Part shown: piece after piece, positions 1 to 6,323 of the stretch
How positions within the stretch are numbered: position 1 is the stretch's first letter
How the letters are laid out: the number at the start of each line of letters is the position of its first letter
Source: Alphaproteobacteria bacterium
GTDB taxonomy: Bacteria > Pseudomonadota > Alphaproteobacteria > ATCC43930 > CGMCC-115725
Assembly: GCA_028866355.1 (NCBI GenBank)
Contig: JAGWIH010000030.1
Location: 1-13,105, forward strand
Reading direction: 5' to 3'
Length of the DNA: 13,105 bases
Program-made: the position numbers and the translations under genes
The notes under the pieces: model-generated
Databases searched by the model: none
The model's input: the letters and a program-made list of their open reading frames with translations, nothing else
What the model was told of the DNA's origin: nothing

Positions 1-645
1 GGCCGTGGTCTCCGTCGCCTTGAGTCTCACGGTCTCGAGCGCGCGCGCCACAAGATAGGCGATGCCGCGTCCGGTCGCTTCGCGGCGGCCGACGGTTCCA
101 CCCACCGCAACGGGCTTGCCGGTGACGATTTCGGTGACCGCATGGCCCTGGTGCATGGAGTAGGTATCCATGAACCAGGCCATGATCTGTTCGTTGGTGC
201 CCATATCCGGTGCCATGATGTCGGTGTGCGGACCGACGAACGGGATCATTTCCTGCATGTAGCGGCGCGACACCGCTTCGAGCTCGCGCTTCGACAAAGC
301 ACGTGGATCGCAGGCGACGCCGCCTTTGGCGCCGCCATAGGGTAGCCCGACGAGCGCACATTTCCAGCTCATCCAGACGGCCAGCGCCGCCACCTCGCCG
401 AGATCGAGCCGGGGGGAAAAGCGCGTGCCGCCTTTGGTGGGGCCGAGCGTCAGGTGATGCTGAACGCGATAGCCGGTGAAAATCCGCGTCCGGCCGTTGT
501 CCATATTGACCGGAATGGTGACGGCAACGGCGCGTTTCGGATACAGCAGCCGGGCGCGCTCGTTTTCGGGAATGTCGAGATGGTCGGCGACGATGTCGAA
601 CTGCTGCCGAGCCATGTCGAAGACCGGGCCCGAATAAATATCCAC
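1..645 (-). CDS. Glu/Leu/Phe/Val dehydrogenase (NAD(P)-glutamate dehydrogenase type), N-terminal half, cut by the window edge
   Basis: Probably catalyses reversible oxidative deamination of glutamate to 2-oxoglutarate and ammonia in the cytoplasm. I translated it by hand from the minus strand: 215 codons are present and the frame is open to the edge. The family usually has about 420 residues, so this is the dimerisation/substrate domain and the beginning of the nucleotide-binding domain. Seen: GYRVQHHLTLGPTKGG (substrate-binding lysine region), then LPYGGAKGGVACDP, which fits the family active-site signature with its catalytic lysine, then MAPDMGTNEQIMAW. GRREATGRGI opens the Rossmann part. 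The start chosen is GTG at 645-643, because GGAGG lies five bases upstream and the protein then begins where the family normally does. An in-frame GTG at 675-673 is an alternative. It lies 55 bases after the DUF6134-like gene on the same strand and may be co-transcribed with it. Leucine or phenylalanine as substrate cannot be excluded, but the length and motifs favour glutamate. Confidence 0.93.
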   Translation of the reverse strand, partial: MDIYSGPVFDMARQQFDIVADHLDIPENERARLLYPKRAVAVTIPVNMDNGRTRIFTGYRVQHHLTLGPTKGGTRFSPRLDLGEVAALAVWMSWKCALVGLPYGGAKGGVACDPRALSKRELEAVSRRYMQEMIPFVGPHTDIMAPDMGTNEQIMAWFMDTYSMHQGHAVTEIVTGKPVAVGGTVGRREATGRGIAYLVARALETVRLKATETTA

Positions 646-650
646 ACACG

Positions 651-655
651 CCTCC
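651..655 (-). promoter_or_regulatory. Shine-Dalgarno GGAGG deciding the glutamate dehydrogenase start
   Basis: On the minus strand GGAGG (655-651) is followed by five bases and GTG (645-643). It is the only good ribosome binding site near this N-terminus, so it selects the GTG start over the upstream in-frame GTG at 675. Confidence 0.6.
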
Positions 656-700
656 GTCTCGACGCCAGGCGACACAGTATCGGAATTTCTAGGACGAGAG

Positions 701-1432
701 CTAGCGCACCGGGCGGGTTACGGGATCGCCCGGCTGTTCATATTGGCTCTGTATCGCGGTCCAGCGCAGCGGTACCGCCGGCGAGATTAGCACGAGCTGG
801 ATTGGCGTCCCGTTTTCCCACACCTTGAAGGCGATCGGAACGTTGCGGTTGTCGAGCCAAACAATGCCGGGCTTTTCACCATTGATGAGATACTGACGGA
901 GCGTTTGCGTTTTTCCGTCGAACGTAACCGGCGTTTCGCCGCCGCCGCTGATCCGGACATCCTCGATCCGGCCGCTCTTGGTGGACATCACGACGTGCGC
1001 ACCGAGAAAGCCGGGCGACCATGGATTGGACGTACGCACGTCGGCGGGGGCCAGTGTCGTGCCGTCGGGCGTCGTGATCACGAAACTATTGCCGTGTGCC
1101 TCGCCGGCGACATCGACGCTCGTCCCGTTCGTCGTGGTGATGCCATTGAACGCCACCAGCCGGCCGTTGCGCCAGTCCTCGCTGCGTGTTGCGTCCTGAC
1201 GATACATCGTAATGCCGAGCAGCCGCACCACGACGTGCAGCACGCTTTCAACGTGGGTGTGGTTGCCCGACTGCTCGATGATATTCGTATATGTGCCGAT
1301 GTGTCCGAAGGTCGGATGCTCGACTTCGTATGTGTAGGTTTGCGTCTCGGCGCAGGCCGGCGTCACGAACGCGCACAGCGCGGACGTAAAAACCAGAGCG
1401 GCAGCGGCCGGCAGCGGTTGCGCTCGTGCCAT
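701..1432 (-). CDS. secreted DUF6134-like protein of unknown function
   Basis: An exported protein of 243 residues whose biochemical function is not known. The N-terminus is a Sec signal peptide: a hydrophobic stretch at about residues 8-26 ends in ACA, giving a likely cleavage between residues 28 and 29. The cysteine at 20 does not sit in a lipobox, so signal peptidase I is expected. The mature part is rich in beta-type sequence (TYTYEVEHPTFGHIGTY, SEDWRNGRLVAFNGITTTNG, YLINGEKPGIVWLDNRNVPIAF). It resembles the DUF6134 family, a relative of DUF3108-like periplasmic or outer-surface proteins. The start used is ATG at 1432-1430. A GTG at 1450-1448 would add six residues, and neither has a clear ribosome binding site. 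It lies 61 bases downstream of another secreted protein gene on the same strand and upstream of glutamate dehydrogenase. The family assignment is from recall of sequence character. Confidence 0.8.
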   Translation of the reverse strand: MARAQPLPAAAALVFTSALCAFVTPACAETQTYTYEVEHPTFGHIGTYTNIIEQSGNHTHVESVLHVVVRLLGITMYRQDATRSEDWRNGRLVAFNGITTTNGTSVDVAGEAHGNSFVITTPDGTTLAPADVRTSNPWSPGFLGAHVVMSTKSGRIEDVRISGGGETPVTFDGKTQTLRQYLINGEKPGIVWLDNRNVPIAFKVWENGTPIQLVLISPAVPLRWTAIQSQYEQPGDPVTRPVR

Positions 1433-1493
1433 GACCCGTACGATATGCACGGATCATAAGCCGATGCCCCCGCCGCTGCCAGCGGTTCGCGCC

Positions 1494-1940
1494 TTATTGT
1501 CGCGAAATCTGTCCCGTGTCCGGATTGATCACAACTCGAAACTGTTGGCCGTGGTCGGTGACCAGCGCTGTGTAGGCGTTTCCGCTCGGCCCGAAGTTGC
1601 TGAACGACGCATAGCCCTGCGCTTCGAGGACGTTGAGCGCGGCCGTCGCGCGGCCGCTTTCCGGGCTGTCGAGGTCGGGAACCGCGGGCGCGTTCGAGGC
1701 CGGCAGAGCCGCCTGGCTGGACGGTGTACCGGCGACGGACGACCCACCCAACGCGTGCGGCGGTGCGCCGAGTTCCGTGCCGGTCGCCGCTGTTGGCGCA
1801 GGTATCGCGGTGGCCGGTGCCGGCGCGGTGCCCTGACCGGGCGCGCCGTAAGGCGACGGTTTGGCGTTTGGCCAAGACTGCGCCTGCGCGGTGCTGGCCA
1901 TGGCAAGAATGGCAAACAGGACAAGAGCTATGCGTTGCAT
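1494..1940 (-). CDS. small secreted Pro/Ala-rich protein with a C-terminal PepSY-like domain
   Basis: A 148-residue exported protein, function unknown. The signal peptide is clear: MQRIALVLFAILAMASTAQA with cleavage after AQA (residue 20). Residues about 26-95 are a low-complexity linker rich in Pro, Ala, Thr and Gly. The last 50 residues look folded: a helix (ATAALNVLEAQGYASF) followed by strands ending FRVVINPDTGQI. That pattern of a helix with GY, then a V.V.P.TG.I strand, is like PepSY or YpeB-type modules that bind or inhibit peptidases. This resemblance is by eye only. The ATG at 1940 has GGAGG six bases upstream, embedded in a perfect palindrome. It is the first of three same-strand genes running to the left edge and is divergent from the Mpo1-like gene. 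Confidence 0.82.
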   Translation of the reverse strand: MQRIALVLFAILAMASTAQAQSWPNAKPSPYGAPGQGTAPAPATAIPAPTAATGTELGAPPHALGGSSVAGTPSSQAALPASNAPAVPDLDSPESGRATAALNVLEAQGYASFSNFGPSGNAYTALVTDHGQQFRVVINPDTGQISRQ

Positions 1941-1950
1941 GGAGGCCTCC
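1941..1950 (-). promoter_or_regulatory. Shine-Dalgarno inside a perfect 10-base palindrome
   Basis: GGAGGCCTCC lies directly before the ATG at 1940-1938. The GGAGG half (1950-1946 on the minus strand) is a strong ribosome binding site with a five-base spacer. The spacer is its exact complement. There is no loop, so an intramolecular hairpin is not possible, but intermolecular pairing of two transcripts is. Confidence 0.5.
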
Positions 1951-2096
1951 GTGAGGGGCGGTTGGACACCGGCGGGTGGCCGGCCTATCGATTTGGGTCA
2001 AGTGACGCCCCTGAATTTGGCGGATTGAAGGCAGACGCCGCGCCACGGTCGGCACTGGCGGCGTCGCCGGCTGGTTTCTATAGTTGGCTGCGACCC

Positions 2097-2480
2097 ATGG
2101 CCCGTAACACCAGCCGGCCGCAGAGACGGCATACAGGCGGTTTCGAAGATTATTCGCAATTCTGGGCGCATTACCTGCGAGAGCATGGCCGCGCCGAAAC
2201 CCGGCTTTGGCATTTTTTTGGCACCGGCGCGGCGATCGCTTGTCTCGTTGGCCTGCTCGTAAGCGGCAGCCTCTGGTTTCTCGCTGGCGCGGTGCTTGCC
2301 GGTTACGGCCCGGCGTGGGCCGCGCATGTGATCTTTGAACGCAACCGGCCGGCCACCTTTAAGCATCCGCTGTGGTCGTTGGTGAGCGATCTCCGCATGT
2401 TCGGCCTTTGGCTGGCCGGCCGGCTTGATAGCGAATTGGCGCGCGCCGGCGTGCCGGTTCGGCGCCGCCGTAGGGGCTGA
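2097..2480 (+). CDS. Mpo1-like / DUF962 family membrane protein
   Basis: A 127-residue protein of the DUF962 family, whose yeast member Mpo1 is an iron-dependent dioxygenase acting on 2-hydroxy fatty acids in sphingoid-base breakdown. The role of bacterial members is not established. Seen: QFWAHYLREH (22-30), LWHFFGTG (38-44), a hydrophobic pair of segments at about 45-72, then AGYGPAWAAHVIFERNRPAT and FKHPLWS (68-94). These are the conserved histidine-bearing blocks of the family. The tail is basic (VRRRRRG). The frame stays open upstream to 1431, but family homology begins just after ATG 2097, which I take as the start. It has no strong ribosome binding site. The gene ends four bases before the rpiA start, so the two are probably co-transcribed. 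Confidence 0.85.
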   Translation: MARNTSRPQRRHTGGFEDYSQFWAHYLREHGRAETRLWHFFGTGAAIACLVGLLVSGSLWFLAGAVLAGYGPAWAAHVIFERNRPATFKHPLWSLVSDLRMFGLWLAGRLDSELARAGVPVRRRRRG

Positions 2481-2484
2481 GTCC

Positions 2485-3183
2485 ATGCCGGAATCGCAAG
2501 CGACGGTTGATGGCTTCAAACGCGCGGCGGCCGAACGCGCCGTCGCCCTGATCACGGACGGCATGACCGTTGGGCTCGGCAGCGGCACGACAGCGGAATT
2601 CGCGCTGGCGGCGCTCGCGACCCGGATCGCGGGCGGCCTGCGAATGTCCGGCGTTCCGACGTCGGAGCGCACCGCCGGTCTCGCGCGCCAGCACGGCATC
2701 CCGTTAATGCCGTTTGATGGCCGACCGATCGACGTTGCAATCGATGGCGCCGACGAAATCGAACGCGACACACTCAATCTTATCAAAGGTGGCGGCGGCA
2801 GTTTGGTACGCGAAAAACTGATCGCACGCGCCAGCCGTCGCTTCATCGTGATCGCCGACGAACGCAAGCTTGTCGATCGGCTCGGCGTTCACGGTCCGTT
2901 GCCGGTCGCGTTGCTGCCGTTCACGCGGCAGCTTGTGTTGCGCGAGCTTGCCGCACTTGGCGCTCCAGGAACGATCCGCCAAGCCGATGGTCGCGATGTC
3001 GTCACCGACGACGGCCTGATTATCGCCGATTGTATCTGCGGCGCAATCACGGACGCTCGGGTACTGGCGACGCGCATTGCGGCAATCCCCGGTGTCGTCG
3101 ACAGCGGCCTATTACTTGGCTTGGTCGCCGAGGCGATCGTCGCCGGCCGGACTGGTGTACGCGTGCTCTCACCCGGCAAATGA
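2485..3183 (+). CDS. rpiA: ribose-5-phosphate isomerase A
   Basis: Interconverts ribulose 5-phosphate and ribose 5-phosphate in the non-oxidative pentose phosphate pathway, in the cytosol. It has 232 residues, a normal family length. Seen: VGLGSGTTAEF (29-39), the phosphate-binding loop; VAIDGADEIE (84-93), carrying the two catalytic-site aspartates; and KGGGGSLVREK (101-111), with the conserved lysine and the general-base glutamate. TSERT (59-63) is also typical. ATG 2485 was chosen because the family starts just before the first helix and AGGGG lies upstream, overlapping the end of the preceding gene. In-frame upstream codons run antiparallel to no homology. The substrate is the product of the gnd gene at 9396-10382, so this gene completes the oxidative branch encoded on the other strand. 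Confidence 0.97.
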   Translation: MPESQATVDGFKRAAAERAVALITDGMTVGLGSGTTAEFALAALATRIAGGLRMSGVPTSERTAGLARQHGIPLMPFDGRPIDVAIDGADEIERDTLNLIKGGGGSLVREKLIARASRRFIVIADERKLVDRLGVHGPLPVALLPFTRQLVLRELAALGAPGTIRQADGRDVVTDDGLIIADCICGAITDARVLATRIAAIPGVVDSGLLLGLVAEAIVAGRTGVRVLSPGK

Positions 3184-3186
3184 GTT

Positions 3187-3211
3187 GAACCATTTTATGG
3201 GCTGCGCCGTT
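3187..3211 (+). promoter_or_regulatory. candidate EcfG-type (general stress) promoter upstream of the nepR-like gene
   Basis: GAAC at 3187-3190 and CGTT at 3208-3211 are separated by 17 bases, which matches the known EcfG promoter pattern (GGAAC, 16-17 bases, CGTT) except for T in place of the first G. It begins four bases after the rpiA stop and would start a transcript near 3218, just before the nepR-like gene. Autoregulation of nepR by EcfG is usual in Alphaproteobacteria. Short degenerate motifs occur by chance, so confidence is moderate. Confidence 0.42.
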
Positions 3212-3246
3212 TTTTCCATAAGGCGCGAGTTTCTCGATGGTTCGGT

Positions 3247-3561
3247 ATGTTTGCCAATTGGATCGCATCACGGCCGATGTCGGCGCATCGATCGACGGCC
3301 TCCGCGGTTGCTTCGGCGGACGGGCGCCTGTGGCAGCTCCATGGCGACCCCGGCTCAGCGGTTGAGCCAGACCCGATGCCGAAGGCAGCGTCCCGCGATA
3401 AAAAGCGCTCGCATTACGGCAAGCGGCCCAATGCATCGCGGCGGCATTACGACGTTGATCGGATCACCGGCACCCTGCGCCAGTTGTATGATCGTGTTGC
3501 GGCCGAGCCATTGCCGCGGCGGCTCATCAGCCTGCTTAATCGCCTCAAGGTACATCACTGA
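3247..3561 (+). CDS. nepR: NepR-like anti-sigma factor of the general stress response
   Basis: NepR binds and holds the EcfG sigma factor in the cytoplasm until phosphorylated PhyR titrates it away. The last 35 residues carry the family core: a first helix TLRQLYDRVAAEPLP (76-90) and a second helix RRLISLLNRL (91-100), matching the NepR pattern LR..Y..V..EP.P....LL..L. The basic segment before it (RDKKRSHYGKRPNASRR) is typical of the disordered N-terminus. Coordinates give the longest frame (104 residues). Most NepR proteins are about 60 residues, which fits the internal ATG at 3376 (61 residues), and residues 1-43 show no homology I recognise. Neither start has a good ribosome binding site. 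The gene sits alone between rpiA and the GH15 gene. The usual ecfG and phyR neighbours are missing here, although an EcfG-type sigma gene lies about 7 kb to the right. Confidence 0.75.
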   Translation: MFANWIASRPMSAHRSTASAVASADGRLWQLHGDPGSAVEPDPMPKAASRDKKRSHYGKRPNASRRHYDVDRITGTLRQLYDRVAAEPLPRRLISLLNRLKVHH

Positions 3562-3652
3562 AAGCGCATTTTATTTTTCCAGCCCTCCGCACACAGTGGT
3601 TGCAGGCGTTTCACTTGACACGCTCCGCCGCGACGGTTGACCGTTCCATCGC

Positions 3653-5470
3653 ATGACGACGGCCGACAAGCCGACGGCACGGATCGAGGATTACGCGTTG
3701 ATCGGCAACCGCGTCACTGCGGCGCTGGTTGGCCGGGACGGCTCGATCGATTGGCTGCCGTTGCCTCGCTTCGATTCAGCGGCATGTTTCGCCGCCCTTT
3801 TAGGAACGCACGCGAATGGCCGGTGGCTGATTGCGCCGGCGGAGCCGGTACGCAAGGTCGAGCGGCGCTATCGCGGCGATTCGATGGTGCTCGAGACGCG
3901 GTTTATTTGCGATTCGGGCATCGTCACGTTGATCGATTTCATGCCGAAAGCGCGGCAGGGCGCTGTCGACGTCATGCGCATCGTCCGCGGCGAACGTGGC
4001 ACCGTGCCGATGCGCTTCGAGGCAATCTTCCGTTTCGATTACGGCAGCGTCGTTCCGTGGGTACGACGGCGTGCGCATGGTTTGCGCGCGGTTGCTGGGG
4101 CGGATGCCGTCGTCCTGCGAACGGCGATCGCACTCAAAGGGCGAGACAAGACGACGGTTGGTGAATTCAACATCCGCGCCGGCGAAACCGTGCCTTGCAC
4201 GCTGAGCTGGTGTCGTTCGTACCTCGACGAGCCGCCGGCGCTCGATCCGGCCGCGGCGCTGGACGACACCGAGACCTATTGGCATGAATGGAGCGCGCGT
4301 TGCGACCGCAAGGCCGGCGGTGAATGGCATGACGCGGTCATGCGCTCGCTGCTGACGCTCAAGGCACTGACGTACGAACCGACCGGCGGCATAGTCGCGG
4401 CGCCGACGACGTCCCTGCCCGAGAAATTTGGCGGCGAACGCAATTGGGATTACCGCTATTGTTGGCTGCGCGACGCGACCTTCACGCTGTTCGCCTTTAT
4501 CCTGTCCGGGTACATCGACGAGGCGAAAGCTTGGCGCGAGTGGCTGTTGCGTGCCGTGGCTGGTGCACCCGCCGATATGCAGATCATGTATGGCATCGCC
4601 GGTGAACGTCGGCTCACCGAATACGAGGTGCCGTGGCTCGGCGGCTACGCCGGCAGCCGGCCGGTCCGTGTCGGCAATGCCGCGCACTTGCAACGCCAGA
4701 TGGATATCTACGGTGAGGTTATGGACGCGTTCTATACCGGGCGCGCACATGGCGCGGCGGCCGAAGACGACGTCGAGCGCATTCAGCAAGCGCTGCTCGA
4801 ATATCTCGAAGGCCATTGGCAAGAACCCGATTCGGGAATCTGGGAAGTACGCGCCGCGGAACAGCGCACCACGCATTCCGCCGTCATGGCCTGGGTGGCG
4901 TTTGATCGCGCCGTGCGCTCGGCCGAGAAGTTCGGTCTCAGAGGACCAACCAAACGCTGGGCCGCAGTGCGCGATCAGATCCACCGCGAGGTCTGTACGC
5001 AGGGGTTTGATTCCGAGCGCGGCGCCTTCGTGCAGCAGTTCGGCGGCAAGGCGCTCGATGCGGCGCTGCTGCGGATTCCATTGGTCGGATTCCTGCCGCC
5101 CGAGGATCCGCGTGTCGTCAAGACGATGGACGCGATTGCCGAGGAATTGATGTTCGATGGGCTGGTGCGGCGGTACATCCCGGATCAAGCGCCCGATGGA
5201 CTGACCGGCAACGAAGGGGCGTTTCTGATCTGCTCATTCTGGCTCGCGGATAATTACGCGTTAGCGGGCCGACGGCGCGAGGCGCGCACGATCTTCGAAC
5301 GGCTCCTCGCGTTGCGCAACGATGTCGGGCTGCTGGCTGAAGAGTACGATCCCCGCGCCAAACGGATGCTGGGGAATTTTCCGCAGGCCTTTTCGCACGT
5401 CGGCCTGATCAATACCGCGCACAATCTGAGTCTACGCAAGGGACCTGCCGAACACCGTGCCGGCGGCTAA
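3653..5470 (+). CDS. glycoside hydrolase family 15 protein (glucoamylase or trehalase type)
   Basis: An inverting alpha-glucosidase of 605 residues with no signal peptide, so cytoplasmic. Order seen: N-terminal beta-sandwich domain of the trehalase-like type (IEDYALIGNRVTAALVGRDG at 11-30, SIDWLPLPRFDS at 31-42), then the (alpha/alpha)6 catalytic barrel from about 225. NWDYRYCWLRDAT (264-276) is the family hallmark. The general acid is probably Glu398 in DSGIWEVR. The general base is one of Glu563/Glu564 in LAEEYDP, followed by GNFPQAFSH (574-582). Mycobacterial proteins of this architecture are trehalases, while others act on maltooligosaccharides or dextrin. The sequence alone does not decide between these. 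Released glucose could feed the ROK kinase and the zwf-pgl-gnd operon nearby. ATG 3653 was chosen since homology starts almost at once. The stop overlaps the stop of the convergent YqjE-like gene by four bases. Confidence 0.93.
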   Translation: MTTADKPTARIEDYALIGNRVTAALVGRDGSIDWLPLPRFDSAACFAALLGTHANGRWLIAPAEPVRKVERRYRGDSMVLETRFICDSGIVTLIDFMPKARQGAVDVMRIVRGERGTVPMRFEAIFRFDYGSVVPWVRRRAHGLRAVAGADAVVLRTAIALKGRDKTTVGEFNIRAGETVPCTLSWCRSYLDEPPALDPAAALDDTETYWHEWSARCDRKAGGEWHDAVMRSLLTLKALTYEPTGGIVAAPTTSLPEKFGGERNWDYRYCWLRDATFTLFAFILSGYIDEAKAWREWLLRAVAGAPADMQIMYGIAGERRLTEYEVPWLGGYAGSRPVRVGNAAHLQRQMDIYGEVMDAFYTGRAHGAAAEDDVERIQQALLEYLEGHWQEPDSGIWEVRAAEQRTTHSAVMAWVAFDRAVRSAEKFGLRGPTKRWAAVRDQIHREVCTQGFDSERGAFVQQFGGKALDAALLRIPLVGFLPPEDPRVVKTMDAIAEELMFDGLVRRYIPDQAPDGLTGNEGAFLICSFWLADNYALAGRRREARTIFERLLALRNDVGLLAEEYDPRAKRMLGNFPQAFSHVGLINTAHNLSLRKGPAEHRAGG

Positions 5471-5901
5471 CGCTTTCGGCTGGTCTTGCGGGATTTTTCG
5501 GCGCTGACCGCGCCGCCCAGCGCCGCGAGCGCGAGCAGAAGCCACTTATGCTCGTGGATCAGCGGCGCGAAATCGCCTGTCTCGATCGCCGTGGCGAGCG
5601 TTCCGGGCCCGCTTTGCAACCCGCCGCGGCCGCGCGCGAGCCAATACCCGCAACCCGCCAGCGCCACCGCAACGAGCGCCAGAACGCCAGCGCAGATCAG
5701 CGGCGCGCCCCACGGCCCGACGAGCGGCAACAGCCAAATCCAAAGCGCGGCCATGGCGCAGGCGAAACTGGCCGCGACCATCATGAACGTCAACGTCAAC
5801 AGCAACGCAGCAACGGCAACACGCGGCGCCCGCTTGCGGGCACGCGAGAGAGCTGTGATCTCGGCGAGGACGGCCAACGCGAGTTTGACGATGCCGCCCA
5901 T
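5467..5901 (-). CDS. YqjE/holin-superfamily-like inner membrane protein
   Basis: A 144-residue membrane protein. Seen: a short amphipathic N-terminus (GIVKLALAVLAEITALSRAR), then two long hydrophobic segments at about 29-57 and 65-89 separated by a tight Pro/Gly turn (LVGPWGAPL), then a polar stretch and a third hydrophobic patch (WLLLALAALGG, 120-130) before a Lys/Arg-rich end. This layout matches the YqjE / phage-holin-3_6 group often found beside DUF883 genes. They are not true phage holins, and the role is unknown, perhaps in membrane stress tolerance. It lies 13 bases after the DUF883 gene on the same strand, so they are very likely co-transcribed. The ribosome binding site is weak. The stop codon TAG overlaps the TAA of the convergent GH15 gene. 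Confidence 0.85.
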   Translation of the reverse strand: MGGIVKLALAVLAEITALSRARKRAPRVAVAALLLTLTFMMVAASFACAMAALWIWLLPLVGPWGAPLICAGVLALVAVALAGCGYWLARGRGGLQSGPGTLATAIETGDFAPLIHEHKWLLLALAALGGAVSAEKSRKTSRKR

Positions 5902-5914
5902 CCGTGTTTGTGGC

Positions 5915-6217
5915 CTAGCGGAGAACCATTCGGCCGCCGATGAAGCCGAGGCCGAAGGCGATCAGCAAAGTCATCAGGGGCCGTTCCTCGACTTGGCGGG
6001 CGAGCGCGTCAGCACCGCGCTCGCCTTCGGTGAGCGCGCGGTTGTAGAGCCGCCGCGCTTCATCGGACATGTCCTCGACCTGGCCCGCGATGTTATGCAG
6101 CGCACCTGATTTCACATGTTCCATCAAGCGCGCGAGGTCCTTGCGCAACGTGTCGATGTCGTCGCGGACGGTGTCGAGGTCCGCGCCATTGGTCCGGGCT
6201 TTCACGGTATCGCTCAT
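5915..6217 (-). CDS. DUF883 (ElaB/YqjD-like) membrane-anchored protein
   Basis: A 100-residue protein with a helical, charged N-terminal two thirds (LDTVRDDIDTLRKDLARLME, 14-33, with a heptad-like pattern) and one C-terminal membrane segment (LMTLLIAFGLGFIGGRMVL, 81-99). It is preceded by the family's usual VEERP box and ends in Arg. In E. coli, ElaB and YqjD are tail-anchored inner-membrane proteins of stationary phase, and YqjD binds ribosomes. That function is not proven here. The frame is open for 55 more codons upstream, but ATG 6217 is chosen because AGGAG precedes it by five bases and it gives the normal family length. It is followed 13 bases later by the YqjE-like gene. A stress-regulated role would suit the neighbouring nepR and ecfG genes, but I saw no convincing EcfG promoter in front of it. 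Confidence 0.9.
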   Translation of the reverse strand: MSDTVKARTNGADLDTVRDDIDTLRKDLARLMEHVKSGALHNIAGQVEDMSDEARRLYNRALTEGERGADALARQVEERPLMTLLIAFGLGFIGGRMVLR

Positions 6218-6222
6218 TGTCA

Positions 6223-6227
6223 CTCCT
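6223..6227 (-). promoter_or_regulatory. Shine-Dalgarno AGGAG deciding the DUF883 start
   Basis: AGGAG on the minus strand (6227-6223) lies five bases before ATG 6217-6215. It supports a 100-residue protein rather than the 155-residue reading that begins inside the ROK kinase gene. Confidence 0.65.
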
Positions 6228-6323
6228 ACTGTCACACAACCCCCGATTAATGCCCGCGTCGCGAAGCATGACCGAATCGGCGAAAAACTCAAGGCCGCGA
6301 ACGACCCGTGTCCAGGCCCTTTT

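Noticed and set aside
1473..1485. Short palindrome CCGCTGCCAGCGG between two minus-strand genes as a terminator
   Set aside because: Only a five-base stem with a three-base loop is possible and no T-tract follows on the minus strand.
1431..2096. Plus-strand open frame upstream of, and continuous with, the Mpo1-like gene
   Set aside because: It runs antisense across the secreted-protein gene, is full of Arg and Gly without any domain, and family homology begins only at about 2097. It is a GC-driven shadow.
3800..5188. 462-codon minus-strand open frame opposite GH15
   Set aside because: GH15 carries all family motifs in the plus frame. The antisense frame has no recognisable domain and is explained by high third-position GC.
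5467..5901. Phage holin and hence a prophage remnant
   Set aside because: The holin-like label reflects superfamily similarity. The gene is paired with DUF883 and there are no lysin, integrase or other phage genes nearby.
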